Assembly (NCBI GenBank): GCA_019095985.1
Contig: CM032661.1
Coordinates: 7,658,785 to 7,722,784 of the forward strand
Length of the DNA: 64,000 nucleotides
Direction: 5' to 3'
Origin: Streblospio benedicti
Lineage: Eukaryota > Annelida > Polychaeta > Spionida > Spionidae
This document shows, in pieces, positions 22,191 through 34,700 of the stretch. The position numbers and the translations under genes were made by a program. Position 1 is the first letter of the stretch; each line of letters starts with the position of its first letter. Under the pieces are notes generated by a model. It searched no databases. It saw only the letters and a program-made list of their open reading frames with translations, and was not told the origin of the DNA.

Positions 22191-22588
22191 AGCGTATATT
22201 GCCACTTTCTTCACACATAAACCACAGATATAAGCGAGGTGTACATGCGCATGAATGAGCTTAACAATGAGGTTGTTCTGTAGGTAGTACTGAACCCCCA
22301 CCGCTCTCCCGTGGATTAACCGTATTAAGGCGATTAACGCCGGCTCAACCCCAGATTAACAACAGCTTCACACCATACTAACACTGGAACGTGTGCAAAG
22401 TAACTGGGAGCTCGCTGATCAGCTCAGATGGAATTTTCTGTGTGGTTTTCTTCGTGTTTTATACAACACTTAAAGTTCTTCATAATTTGCACACTTTTGG
22501 AGCTTTCATTATTGCTGCTATACTCAGTCCTAGTGTTATCATACACGTTTCAGCTCGTTCTGTGGTCTTCTGTGGTTTGTAGCATGAT
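22191..22588. other. Undetermined DNA before an assembly gap
   Basis: No gene recognised. The contig ends at the run of N that follows. Confidence 0.5.
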
Positions 22589-22688
22589 NNNNNNNNNNNN
22601 NNNNNNNNNNNNNNNNNNNNNNNNNNNNNNNNNNNNNNNNNNNNNNNNNNNNNNNNNNNNNNNNNNNNNNNNNNNNNNNNNNNNNNNN
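22589..22688. other. Assembly gap (100 N)
   Basis: A run of exactly 100 N, so the true distance between the flanks is unknown. Confidence 0.99.
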
Positions 22689-22748
22689 TGTTATTAAGGT
22701 TAATTTGCTAGTGGACTCACGTGGATACGTGCCATTCCCTTATCCACC

Positions 22749-23108
22749 TCAGTGGATTTGAGTTTTTTTGTGCAGTGAAAGTATTGCAGTTTTACCTGGT
22801 GCCTGGTGAATCACATCGCTCAGCTCTGGTGGAGCAGGGTCACCACTGCCCATTGCAGGAGTGTGGTTGTCATTCTGAAGTTCCCATCCAAACAGGGTGA
22901 CATCTGATGTCTCGGCAGGTGGGGACTGGTTCTTTACTGCTATCCACAACATCACCTGTAGATGAGGACAAACTGTGTGCTGCACAAGGTTGCCAGTTGT
23001 AGGTGCTAATGCCATAACTTTTGGTGTTTTAGTCTTTTTAATGAACTTCTTGAAGCAAGCGGATTCAATTGATGTCCCTGGTTTTTGACAGTACAGTGAA
23101 ATAAACAA
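22749..23108 (-). pseudogene. Fragment of a multicopy invertebrate ORF family (CXC-tail type)
   Basis: The readable stretch has PGTSIESACFKKFIKKTK, then QHTVCPHLQVMLWIAV, then FGWELQND and APPELSDVI. From memory, this order of motifs (KRPGTSIE, HLQVMLWKAAD, FGWE..DG.P.P, PP.L.DVI, CGCK) is that of an uncharacterised family found in high copy in corals, molluscs and echinoderms, which ends in a cysteine-rich CXC-like tail. Here the CGCK tail is not present and no start region is visible, so it is a fragment cut off near an assembly gap. The family's function is not known to me. It is probably spread by mobile elements. Confidence 0.5.
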
Positions 23109-24459
23109 TAGACATATTTACTTGCTTACTTATTCTTTAGAATGTAATTATAATAAGAATAGAAATTATATACAGACCAGAATCATGCACATGTCCATTT
23201 ACTGATGTATGTAGTCCATTTGAACAATCAGTAGCCAAGGTCAAGTAATTTTTGCAATAGCAATATTCTTTCACCTAACAGAAATTTGCTATATTTTTGC
23301 ACACTCTAAAAGTTGACAGGATGGTGGATGGTGTAACAATGAGAATTTTATGGCAAATTTTAATGTGTTTCAAATGTGCGCTTGCATGAGCTGTGCATGT
23401 ATCAGACAATTCCAATAACTACAGTTGAATCAGCCAGTGTATGTAATTATTGCTTGATTGGGATGTGTATCACCAACGGCATATTGTTTAGAGGAAGAAT
23501 AATATTTTCCTTTCTATACATGTGTATAATGTTCTTCCAATCTCCTAGTATATCATATGAATCAATTAACATTGGTGAATGTAGAACTAAGGCTTTACCC
23601 AATCGAATCGATTGCTGCATACATTAATTTGAAATAAATCAGATATTTTGTCGATGCTTTATCATACATTTTACGTGACTTTCATTGTAAAATCATTTCT
23701 TGCAATATGAAATTTCGTATTCTAATAAACTTGCCATGTGGTGCGCAGGAATTTTTCAATCCTCAAATTACTAGTTCAAGAAACGAAAGGTAAAAACTGA
23801 AAGCTGCTGTGTTCAATTTTAACCCGATTTTGGAACAAGCTGTCTGTAACGCAAGAACATAAATATACATTTGGAATATGAAGATGGCTGTGTTCGATTT
23901 AACCCCATTTTGGAACAAGTTGTCTACAACTCAGAATGATAGGCAACTCTAAGATATTCAATATATAATTTAATTTTTACTCAACAAGTAGAAACATGTG
24001 CACACACTTGCCAACGTTTCACGACCTGACAGATTGTTCTTCAGAGCCGAATGAAGAGTTGTACTAGCTGGGTAAAATTAAAATATATTTTGAATATTAT
24101 TATTGTAAGATTTGTGGACTGCGGAAACTACAAATAAAACCTGCAGGGCACTTACAAACCTCATTATATCCTGGGGTTTCAACGCGTGGACTGGTACGTT
24201 TACTAGGCCACCACCAGGCTAGATAAGATTGACGGCCCTCTTGAGAGTGACTTCGCACTTTTGCGGGTTGCACGAGCCTCGCCAAGCCATGCACAGTTCA
24301 TAGAAATCAGTGAAACGAATCTATACGCGTGCACGGGGTTGCCCACGTATATCTACGTTAGACTGATTGTAGTCTCAAAGAGTAAAGGGCCCCCAATCAA
24401 TAGATTTGGGGATTCTGGTCCCTAATAATGTGGTTGCTTCCACAACTCAATTGAAACTG
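23109..24459. other. Intergenic, no gene seen
   Basis: AT-rich. A copy of the hairpin motif lies at about 24005-24055 on the minus strand (CTGAAGA, 17-nt insert, GAAACGTTGG). Two short direct repeats around GTTCAATTTTAACCCGATTTTGG (about 23811 and 23890) form a duplicated stretch of about 75 bp. Confidence 0.5.
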
Positions 24460-27400
24460 AACCGATAACGCATTTGTTATGCGATGACGTGTCCGCTGAC
24501 GTCATAGAACGTCAATTCCCAGAACGGGGGTGACGTAAGTCGTACGTCGGGACGGAGAGCGTAAGCAAGGGACGTAACCTAACTGCACCAGGGGCAATCA
24601 CAGTTACTTAATTGCCTAACTAATTGGGGTAGACGCTAAAGTCCACCCGCCCTGGGTTCCTACACTAAGTACTTTGCTTACACTCCCACAGTTTTCTCGA
24701 TGGGACCTGGGCTTCAAAGCAGAAGACCCGGTATCAACTCGAAAACTATTCCATACCCAAAATCACACCGGAGGACCGGAAGGCTGGCTCGAAAATAGAA
24801 TTTAATGGTTAAACACAGTGTATATATGCAAGCTGCTCCACACACATGCACACACTCAGTCAATGCCTCCGCCTGGCACTTCCCCCCTCGGGGCCTCTTT
24901 GAATCCCCGCGGGTGTGCGACCAGCAGCCGTCCCTGGTTGCCAGCCACTGATATCCCAACACCCTCTGGTCGTGGTCGGCACTTCAGACGTACTCCCTAC
25001 AAACACACGAGCAGTTTCACGTGCTCAGGTCGTGATCAGCATCCGCCACGGCCTATCAAGGGAACCAGCTGGTGGGGATGCCGTCAGCCTGCAAATCAAG
25101 GAACATTAAACAGGTAAATTTAACCCATGAAAATTAGAAAACTAACTAATATTCCCGCAAAACAAAACCCTCCCCCAGGCTGAGTTAATCTCTCTACAGA
25201 CCATCAAGCCATGAGACTATGAGATGCACACACCCCAGCACTGCCCCCCAACAGTGACGTCCACGGAGAAACGCCCAGTCTAAATTTGAGTGGTAATGCC
25301 TAGTGACTGTCTAATCACCTAGCTGAACACGCACGTATCCCACCAGCACTGGGGTGATGCACGTTACAGCCGGCGGATCCACAGGACACGATCAGTTCGG
25401 ACTACCCTGCGGCCAAGATATCCCAGGCCCGTCGGTCACATCCCGGGGAGGCTTAGCCTGTCAACCCTTCCTCGGTTGATTGCCTCACGGTTGCATGTTA
25501 TCCAGGTAAAGGTCTGCCTCAACGTATGACAACATAGCGGGAAGGTCAATGTAGAGGTCCATAGTCCCGACGCCAATTGCCCTGGGGTCCTCGCTGGTGC
25601 ACTCCATCGGGGCTCGTCGAATTGGTCACTCTCTCCATACAGGGTCGGGTCGACCACTTCTCAGAGCACTCCCGTGGAGAAGGGACTGTGTTTGCTTACC
25701 CTAGAAGTGTGACTGCTGCCAAGTGTTGCCTCGGGGTCCGCCAATGGGATGTCGACAGGGAGGAGTTTTTAGGTCTCACCTGGACTAGTGGTGGCAGACA
25801 CCGAGGGGCCAGGAGCGTGAGCGGGCTTTTGCCAGCTGGCCTACAGATTCTGTAAGGCGGGACAGGTCTGCCGCTTGCCGCTGGCAAAGGTCTTGTAACT
25901 CGCTCAAGGCCTGGTCCATCTTCTGTGGAGCTCAGCTTTGATAGCCGCAAGCTCGCATGGAGCCACTACATATCAGCCTACTGAGTCACGCCATTTGTAG
26001 CCCCCGTGAAGCTGATGTGCTTCAGCTGAGAAGTGGCGAATGGGAGGCTGTGGTTGATCTTAGAGCAGCCTGACTGTTAACCATTCTCACCGGGCAAGGC
26101 AGGAGCAATGATCATGTCATAAGCACGGTTAATGCCTTTCACCGCCTTCACGTACAACCGATGCATAAGCCCTGTAAAGCGGGTCCCAGGGTGGTCTTTT
26201 GGGCAGGCCACAGTGTCCCTGCCGTATTGCCTTTCCCTTCCTTGTCCCTCGTCCAAGGCAGGTAGCAGTCGTGCCCATTGGCCACCATAGTGGTCGCTTG
26301 GCAACAGCAGGTCCAGTGGGTCGAGATTTGGTGTAAAGAGTCTTAAGCAGATGTCCATGGACCCCGGCATGTGGCGGAGGCACACGTCCCCAAGGTGGAG
26401 GCACATTACTTGACCACTCCGAAGCTGCTGGTTCTCACTAGTGAGCTCCAGCCCCATGGTACACGCTTCCTATAGTTCCTCGTGAGTTTGTTTGAGCTCC
26501 TTCCGGAGGCGGCTGACACGGTCGGCGTGTTGGAGGTCATCCTTCTGGAGCTCAGAAGCCCAATCACATGCAACCTCAAGCCGCTTTCGGAATTTGGCCG
26601 CCTCGTCCTTGGCCGTTTGTAGGTCCTTGTGAACATCAGACTCCCTGAGGTTGGCCTGAGCTTTCAGGAGGTCATTCTGAATGACCAGCCGCTTGTTGCA
26701 ACCCTCAAGTTTTGCAATTGTTTCTTTCAAGCGATGTTGCTCGTCCAAACTTGCAGTTGACTGGGAACCCTGATTGCTCTAAGGGAGGCGAGCTCATGTA
26801 GGCGGGGAATAGGTCCGCTTTGGCGGGTAGCCCTCACATGCTGCACTATTTGCAACCGCCAACAAGGCCTCTACGGTGCATGTGAAGGAAGGCAGATCAG
26901 ACGAAGCAGTGGTGCCATTGAGGTGGCTCCCGGTGGTCGAGGGGACGCGAGTGCCGGCTCACCAGTGACAGGGGTGCCCTGGGCCGCCGTGGTGCGCGGC
27001 GTGGGTCTCCCTGCCCGGCTCCCCTTTGCTCACTCCGTTGAGGATGTACAAATGTACATGTATGTTGACAGCTGGTATATCGGTGCAAACCGGTTGGAGT
27101 CCGTAGGAGCTTTGGGGGTCTCCAAAGAGTCCTCCGTCCCCTACATCACCGGTGCTCGGCCCACAGAATGTGCGCATCCGAGTCAGTCGGGGTGGCTGAG
27201 CATGGTGGCTCAGATTCCATCACTTGGGCTTTTCCTTGGTGTCACAGGCTTAGATAGCTCAATCCCAGATGCTGCAGGCGTGGTGGCTGGTGTGCCCGGA
27301 ACATACAGCAGCCCCCAATACTTCAGGTGGGTAGAGTATCGCCCGGGGTGCAAATGCGTAGTGCGGTCACTGGGGCCGTGAGAGCTGGTTGAACTGTCAT

Positions 27401-29930
27401 GATGTCCACCCCTAGAGGTAACACTCAACTCCGTGGCTTTTCGGCAGGGGCGTCTACACTCCCATGAGCTTTTTCAGAGACAGTGGTGGGGACTGATGGT
27501 GAGCCGTGGGGGCACCAGAGCGGGGCTGTGGCCCGGAATGGCAGCAGGGCCATCACAGTATCCACTGCCATCTCCAGCTCACTCCCAGACTCAACGCTCT
27601 TGTCTACCTCAATTCCCTCAGGGATTGCCATTGTGTCAAAGTTGGAAGGGTCACGCCAAACGCTGTCAGCTGGGAACCCCTTTGACCAGCACTTTGGAAT
27701 AGCAGACCCCTGGTCCACCATCTTGAGTGCCGGGGGGTACACCTTCTTGATGGTGCCAACCACTTCAATACAAGAGGCAAGCAAAGCACCATGGGTGCCA
27801 CTCGCTTTACACGCCTCCTTGTAAATGGTCTCCCCAGCCACGTGTAAGTGTTACTCGATGCCAAGGGGGAAATCTCACAATTTTGGAACTGCTGCATGGC
27901 TAACACTTCTTAGCTAGTCGCAATGGTCTGTTTGTTCTGTTGAAAATGTGGCTCCTTCCTTGCCTCCTTTTCAGCCACTCTCGGATCTCGGCAGAGTGGA
28001 ACCAGTGAAGGTGGTGTACAGCACCGGACAGAGTCAGACTGACATGCTCCTAGCAAGATGGCCAGAGATACTGGTGCTTCGCACGGCTGCAACAGGGGGA
28101 CACGACGGTGCACCCAGTCCGCATATGGAACGCCATCCAATGCTTGAAGCAAGCTTTGTACGACGGGGGAGGCGATCGTGCACAGCAGGAGGTGGAGCCA
28201 GGAGGGACTTGGGGTCCCATTCTACTCATTGGATACGCCCCAATTGTGATGATCGATCATCACGAAGGTAGTGGCTGAAGGTTTAGGCAGCAGGGTGTCT
28301 TTAGCCATGGAGACTGTGCAGTCACGGGGTTCACAGCTCTCTACAAGACATCATCCTCCAGCCTCCGCCCAGGAGATGTAGAACGCCTGCAGGGACTGCA
28401 GAGTGATGGACTTCCCAGCACACTCCGGCTCTACCACCGGGAAGCTTGAGGAGTGATGCAGACAGGTGCCTACATGAACAACGAGATTGTTCTCAGATAT
28501 GGGATGATGGGAAGCGTCAACCCCCTCTAGGGCGCCCTTTCTCGTCCCACAACGCAATTTCTTGGCTGGGGTGCTTTGGCACGCCCCCAGCACTTCCCAC
28601 GTTTGGGTGGGTGTGCCGAGTTTTAGACAACGATAGGTTACCCAAGCCTCTGGGTACCCCTGAGCGCTGAATAGCTTCTTGACCCTCACCGAGCTATGAG
28701 GGGAGTGAAAAATCTCTTCCTACAGCGTTGTACTGCTGTTCGTCTCAGAAGTGTGCCCCGGGCCGGGAGGGAGGAGCATCCCGGTCGGGGGGGGGGGGGT
28801 GAGGCGCCCCGCCCCCGTTACCTGAGCCCAGTGGTGATCATGGTGCGGGTTGTCCATTAGCCAACGGCTGGTTCTGTGGAAGTGAGGAGACTCCACTGGA
28901 GGTTGAGCCGAGTCTTCGTTGTCCACACCTAGTACCCGGAGGTGGCCACCATGCTCTCTGCTCCGGATTGTCTGCGGCGTGACACTCCATCGAATCAGTT
29001 TCCTGACCCTTTGGAGGACGTTTGGTGATATCAACTCGTCGCCCGAGGGAGGGTTCCCGCGAGTGGGTCAATTTTCGTCGATCGTACATCTCCTGCAGGT
29101 ACCTACGTTCAGCCGCTGAGAGCTGGGGGCACTGCAGGCGTATATGGTCGGAAGTTCCGCACTGCCAGCAGATGTCCCCCGAGTTGAAAATCTTTGTAGT
29201 CAAAACAGACTCGGGTCGGCGGGTAAGGCTCCCGGAATTCAGTCAGCTGCAAATTCAACAGGGTCTCCTTAATCTGCCGAATATCCTCGGAGTTCTCCGC
29301 CTCCAAAGAGTTTCTCCACTTCTTGTTGCCATTCCTCTTATTTTTTTATCCTGCCGTAGTGGCATCTATCCGCTAACCACAGGGCCCACTCATGCATGCT
29401 GCACAGCATGCTGTTGGAGCACAAAAGTAAAACCGGGTAGGTAGTCGGCCCAGGACAGGTCAGGGTGTGGTTGAGCAAACTTGGGGAACGGCTTGATATG
29501 ATCCCGAAAGCTCACAGTTATTACCCGTGACCTGTGCTAGATGGTATTTCGTGCCCTGCGATTTGGAGGAATCTGAGGAGGCAGACGTGATGGGGTCCAG
29601 GTGTTGTCAATATTTATTTGCGTAATCTTCCGCAGCGATAACGTAGGGCGCTTGGGAATAACGCGAACTGCGTTTTATCGCAGGTGCTGAATGCTCAGGC
29701 CTGGGTTGAGCTCCATTGCAGGGGGGAAGGGAGGGTGCAGTCTCTCCCCCGGTCTTTCTCTTCTTAGACCCACGAGGAGGGCTCAGCGTACATGACATAG
29801 CCCTTCTGATGGATCACGGATTGGGAGGCGCAACCTCCGGACGTTGCGCCAGAGCTTCACTCCAATAGCCGTCGAGGGCTCGCGGTGCGGCTCGCGCAGG
29901 GGACATCATGTAGGGGCGCCCTACCTCACG
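24460..29930 (-). mobile_element. Old LTR-retroelement remnant with Gag-like coding, minus strand
   Basis: GC-rich DNA, unlike its flanks, with coding-like reading on the minus strand. A proline/lysine-rich N-terminal Gag-like segment lies near 29800. A CCHC zinc knuckle (CWQCGTSDHIRLQC) near 29150-29190 identifies a nucleocapsid-type protein. A stretch of acidic/basic coiled coil lies at 26470-26750. No confident polymerase was found on this strand. It is broken at several points at least and looks old. The outer limits are approximate, judged by base composition. Confidence 0.6.
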
Positions 29931-29959
29931 GGTTGGATCCCCCGCTTCCTCCTTCCACT

Positions 29960-30050
29960 AATATCATGACCTCAAGATTAAGACCAGAATGATACCATCA
30001 TCCCAAGCAGTGAGGTATTAAACGTATGCACGACTGAACCGTTGTCTATC
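29960..30050 (-). mobile_element. SINE family B fragment
   Basis: Carries AGACCAGAATGATACCATCA, then TCCCAAGCAG and a degenerate GGTATTAA, the inverse of the conserved part of SINE B seen at 40.5, 41.0 and 58.9 kb. It lies at the edge of the Gag-like remnant. Confidence 0.65.
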
Positions 30051-30394
30051 GTGGTAAATATAGGCTTGGTAGAAAGATGTGCGAGAGAAGGTAGAAAATT
30101 AATTCAACAAGCATTGAGAAACGGCGTACCATACGTTTTATGTATCTTTTATTGCAAAAGTAATCATTTCTATGAAATATTGCATTTTTATGATTCATTT
30201 TTATGATGTTCATAATTGAGAAATTTATCACCTATAGCACTCTGTGCTTACCTCGGTAAAGTAATAGGAACTCGAACATTCAGAGATACAAAAATTTATC
30301 AATTTCTGATCATTAGATATTCACGAATATTATGTGACAAATATTGTAACAAAACAAGTTTCGTGTAAGTTTCCCGTGTGCGAGAATTGTAGCA
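30051..30394. other. AT-rich spacer inside the retroelement island
   Basis: This 340-bp AT-rich stretch contrasts with the GC-rich DNA on both sides. The part at 30060-30230 resembles 58680-58850 (TCAACAAGCATTGAGAA-like and AAGTAATCATTT stretches). No gene was seen. Confidence 0.5.
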
Positions 30395-33300
30395 TTCTCT
30401 CGTACTATAAAATTAGGTAATAAAAGTTGCACTGGACTAGGTTTAGTTTCCCCTGTTACACATACCTTGTTATGCTTCTAGTTGTTCATTTATTATGGCC
30501 ACAATAGGATTAGGGAGTCAGTACTCTCGTGTACCGGTTTTGAGCTAAATAGCAGCAGTTCTCCTTTAGCACTTGTTGGAAGCAGTAGGGCTGGCAACCT
30601 ATTTCCTCGGAAATATAGACCTTTCTTAACTGTTACCTACTGAGGCTAACCGGTGGTTTCCTCTCTCAAAGTGAACCTGGTCCCGTATTGCACTGTGCCT
30701 GAAACAGTGCAAGTCAGCATCAGTGTAAAATCCTCCCCTTGGAGGCATTTCGTGAAATCCAGGGTGTCACCAGTCACACTACAACCTCCTGTCTGCAGTC
30801 GACTGTTCACGGTAAACCTAATACACATCAAAAAGCATACAAGGGTTCTGATCGGGCATGGTGCGTCCACCCTGGTACCAGACTAGTAGGTTGGGAGGTA
30901 CATGGCGTGTAAACCTCTACAGGGTTAGATCTTCCTCACCAGTTTCATCCACACGAGTAGTCAGGTGTGTTCCAGTTCCAGAGGCAGATACAGAACTCAC
31001 TTCATTTACAGTTTGGTGCCGTGATCAGGATAAGAGTTACACGCAATACCCGCAATGTGCATGTCGAGGTCCCGTCATGATGTTCTAGACAGGGGTAGAG
31101 ACACCTTTGGTGCGAGAGGCACAGGATCAAGCGTCAAGAGCAACATCACAGGCAAGTAGCGCCGTGAAACAGGTGCTGGGACGTGAATGAGGCCGTACAC
31201 GACCAGACAACGCTGACCGCAATATTCCATTTGGTGGCATGGGTGGCCATCAAGGGACTTGCGGAGTCCGACCAAGAAGCAGAAATAGACACAGCACAAG
31301 ATTGGCAGCAGGAAGATGACAACGGTGGCACCCAAAAAAGACAACTGAGAATTGATCTAAGGACAAGGCCTCAAGTTGGACCAAGCCACGGGCATCAACT
31401 CGCCTCACCGAGAGATGCACAGTCACCCCCACGGGACCTACTTTTGGCACGGTATGGCAAAAGGCATGGAGAGAGTTCTTGTGGACTCCGATGCGACCCT
31501 ATCCCAGCCACTCATTAAAGATCTGCCGACCAATTCAAAGGCTGTGGTGAACCCCGCAGGTGGAGAAACCAGCGCGAGTGGAATGAGTCACATCTTCACT
31601 TCCACTGTGTTACCCTGGAGAGGATCCCTGAACCCTAAGTTCTGAGGAAAAAGAAAAGGAAAGGGACAGAGAACGGTACCTAAGGTACGGCTGGCTACTG
31701 CACTGGGCAGCCGGATCCCGTGAGGGAACCCCTCTCAGAGGACAAGACCCCAGGTCACTTCCACCCGAAAAGGCAGAACAGGCTTAAGGTGACACCAAAA
31801 ACCAAGTACCGGCTCCACGACCTGTGACAGACCACCAGAAAGTGTTGGACCACAATACAAACCAGGGACACGTGAGAGCCAACGAGGAGAACCTTAAAGA
31901 GAAAAAGACTTCCCAGAAGGAATCCTTGTCACGGGATAAGCCCTGTATTGTGAAGCGATTCTTGTCGAGGGAGGGCAACAAACCAAGCGCAGTTGAGGAT
32001 ATTATGTGGAAATATCTCTCCTGGCAAGAAGATAGTCAAGCAATCCTCGAGATACTCACTGAATGTGTGTATCACCAAGACCAGATCCAAGGCAAGGTCT
32101 CCAAGGTGGAGGCCTTGGTGATGGAATTTGCGGATCTGTTCATGGGACCAAACGATAATTTGGTTTTCATGGACAATATTCGCCACAAAATAGACACAGG
32201 AGATTCGAAACCCATCAAGAGTGCGAGTACGTCGATGCAAAACTGGACAAGATGATGGCGAGTGGAGTGATAGAGCAGTCCAAGTCCCCTTGGGGAGCCC
32301 AAGTGGTGTTGGTGTGCAAGAAATCTGGAGAGCTTCGTTTCTGCATTGATTTTTGCTGACTCAATGAAGTCACCAAGAAAGACGAATATCCACATCCCAA
32401 GATTGATGAGTGCTTGGACACCCTTGAGCGGTGGTCTTCATGCGCTATTTTTTGGGACATCACTTGCGGAACCATGATCGTCATATGGACAGACCACGTG
32501 GCCCTGACGTGGGTGGAAGAGTATCACCAGTCCAACAATATGTTCATGCATTGGATCGTAGAAATGGGGTGATACAAGCCCTGGATGATAAATCATTTGG
32601 CTGGAAAGTTGAACAAGGCCGGAGACTCCCACTCGCGGAAGCGCGAGAACTATCCTGAAATGCAGGAGACCTTCTGTAAGCGTAAACCGCGTAAGCTGGG
32701 GGAGTGTCCAGATTGCCTCTTCTCCAAGCAGAAATTAGCCAAGTGCCGGTATATCAACTTGGACGAGAATACAGACAAGCCCGAGCCTGTACTCAATGTG
32801 ACAAAGCTTCACGCAAAAGCGTTGCCTGAGCCGCGGTGGGTGTTTGCGGCCAGCGATGTCGACTAGGACGACGATGATGAGAATCCGGAACTCGTGGATG
32901 GCATTGATTTCAATGTCTATCTCACGAGAAGACTACACAATCTACCGAATTGCATGCACCTGGACTTGTGCTAGGTAGAGGCGGAAGACTCCGTCCTTTT
33001 AGTGCAAGAAGAGGTTGCATTGAGAAGATCAGCGCAATTGGCCGAAAAGAGACGCGGGGCAGCAGTTGCGCAAAAGCCTCTAGTACAGAGAAAAGATCCG
33101 GAAAGTAAGGACACAGGCTACGATTCAGGAGAGAGAGGATGGGTCCATGGACGATCAGTACCAAGCAGAGGACAGTGTGTACAGGTGTTGGCGCATTTCA
33201 CCGCAACAGAGTGGAGAGAAGCCCAAGCCTGTGACCAGTGTTTGCAGAGAGTAGCTGAGCTGAAAAGATTATGGGGCGGAGACTACGACTCTGATGCCAT

Positions 33301-34700
33301 GAAAAGTGAGACTCATGAGGTGCAATAGCATGGTCGACTGTGGAAAGATGTATTCCAGGAAGGGAAAGGTGTCTGGCGGTTGAACACGACCCTAACCGCG
33401 AAAGGACGCCCAGACCAGAAAACAGCGGTTTGTCTAGTCCCGGTGGCCTGGCGCGAAATCATTTGGAGGTGCGTCCACGTTCATAGCATCAGGTATCTGG
33501 GGTAGGAGCGAGTCTCCGTCGCCAGGTTGCATGGCCAAACATTTGGGAGGGCGTCAAGCTGACGTGCAGAGCCTGCATCACCTGCCAGCAATGCAAGACC
33601 GGCTCCGGAGGAGGGAAGAACCCGATGAAGCACAAGTACGTGTGGGTTTTCCGCATAAACGTGTGGGAATTGATCTTCAGGGCCTTGGTGTAAAAGTTTC
33701 AAGAATGAAATATGGGAAGCAAAGATGGTGCCCACCCTCCCAACCCCTTAGCTGCCTGTTTTATTTTGAAACTTAGGGGAGAGAGAAGTGTGGACCTAGG
33801 GACAGCTCTTCGACTTAACCTAGGGAGAGCACGAGAATTTGACCTGGGCGAGACCCCACGATGTTGGGGCAAACCTGGCGACAAAAAGTGGAAAAGGACA
33901 GTACACAGGTGTAGATAACGCAACTACAAGATTAAGCGAGACAAAAAAGACAAGAACGGTGACAATCATGTCCACGTGCACCCATGGCTGTCACGAGACG
34001 TTAACGAACACTGAATACAAAGGTGAATATCCAGATAGCAAGGCGCCACCGCGAAAAGTCCTGACTTTAGCGGATAGCGACAAAGTTCATGATGGGCGTG
34101 AGTGCAAAGAAAGCGATGTCATCCAGCACAGAAAAGTAAATAACATCAACCATGTGCAAGGAGAGTACTGGAACAGTCAAAGGTCGTTGTGCCAAATCTG
34201 AGCTTTGTGATTGGTCAGAACCAACCGAGCGGGAAAACATGGCGCCCACATGATCAGAAAGAATGCATTTCGTCATTACTTTTTTAGAGTTTTTTTGAGA
34301 AAGACGTGTTTTACGCATTTCTCGATTTTTGCAAGCCTCCACTGAGGAAAAAAGATCATCCGAGAAGAACAGAGTCGACACCAACGTATTAGGGCCCCAC
34401 CGAGTTCTGTGCATGTAGCCGAACATATAAGGCAGGTGTTTGCAGCGGATGGGCCTATAGACGCCAGTTGGGCTGACACAGGTCCCACAGACGAAGCGAT
34501 GGAGGTCCGTCTAGACCCGGTCAAGAAACAAGAAGAGGGCCAGGGTGCGGTTCAGACTGCGGAATACCACGTGGCCATTCTCGACCTTGGCCTAGACATC
34601 GACGAGACCGATGAGATGGACGTCCAAGAAGCAGACGAGAACACAGCCGCAACAGAGATACAGTTTACCACTGAATAGATAGTCGGCCATTCAAGATGCT
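30395..34700 (+). mobile_element. Ty3/gypsy-like LTR retroelement fossil, plus strand
   Basis: An LTR-like block (30395 to about 31010) is followed by a primer-binding-site-like TGGTGCCGTGATCAGG at about 31017. Downstream, in order, come a protease-like stretch near 31475, reverse-transcriptase motifs (VEALVMEFADLF near 32115; SPWGAQVVLVCKKSGELRFC near 32290), RNase H motifs (WTDHVALTWV near 32490) and an integrase zinc-finger-like ACITCQQCK near 33570. The order is that of Ty3/gypsy pol. A purine-rich tract near 34700 may be the polypurine tract. The element is much shorter than an intact one and broken many times (well over ten breaks), so it is old and cannot move. Confidence 0.75.

Noticed and set aside
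25436-29444. Many plus-strand open frames of 60-150 codons in the GC-rich island
   Set aside because: They are mirror readings of the minus-strand Gag-like remnant and arise from the low frequency of stop codons in GC-rich DNA.
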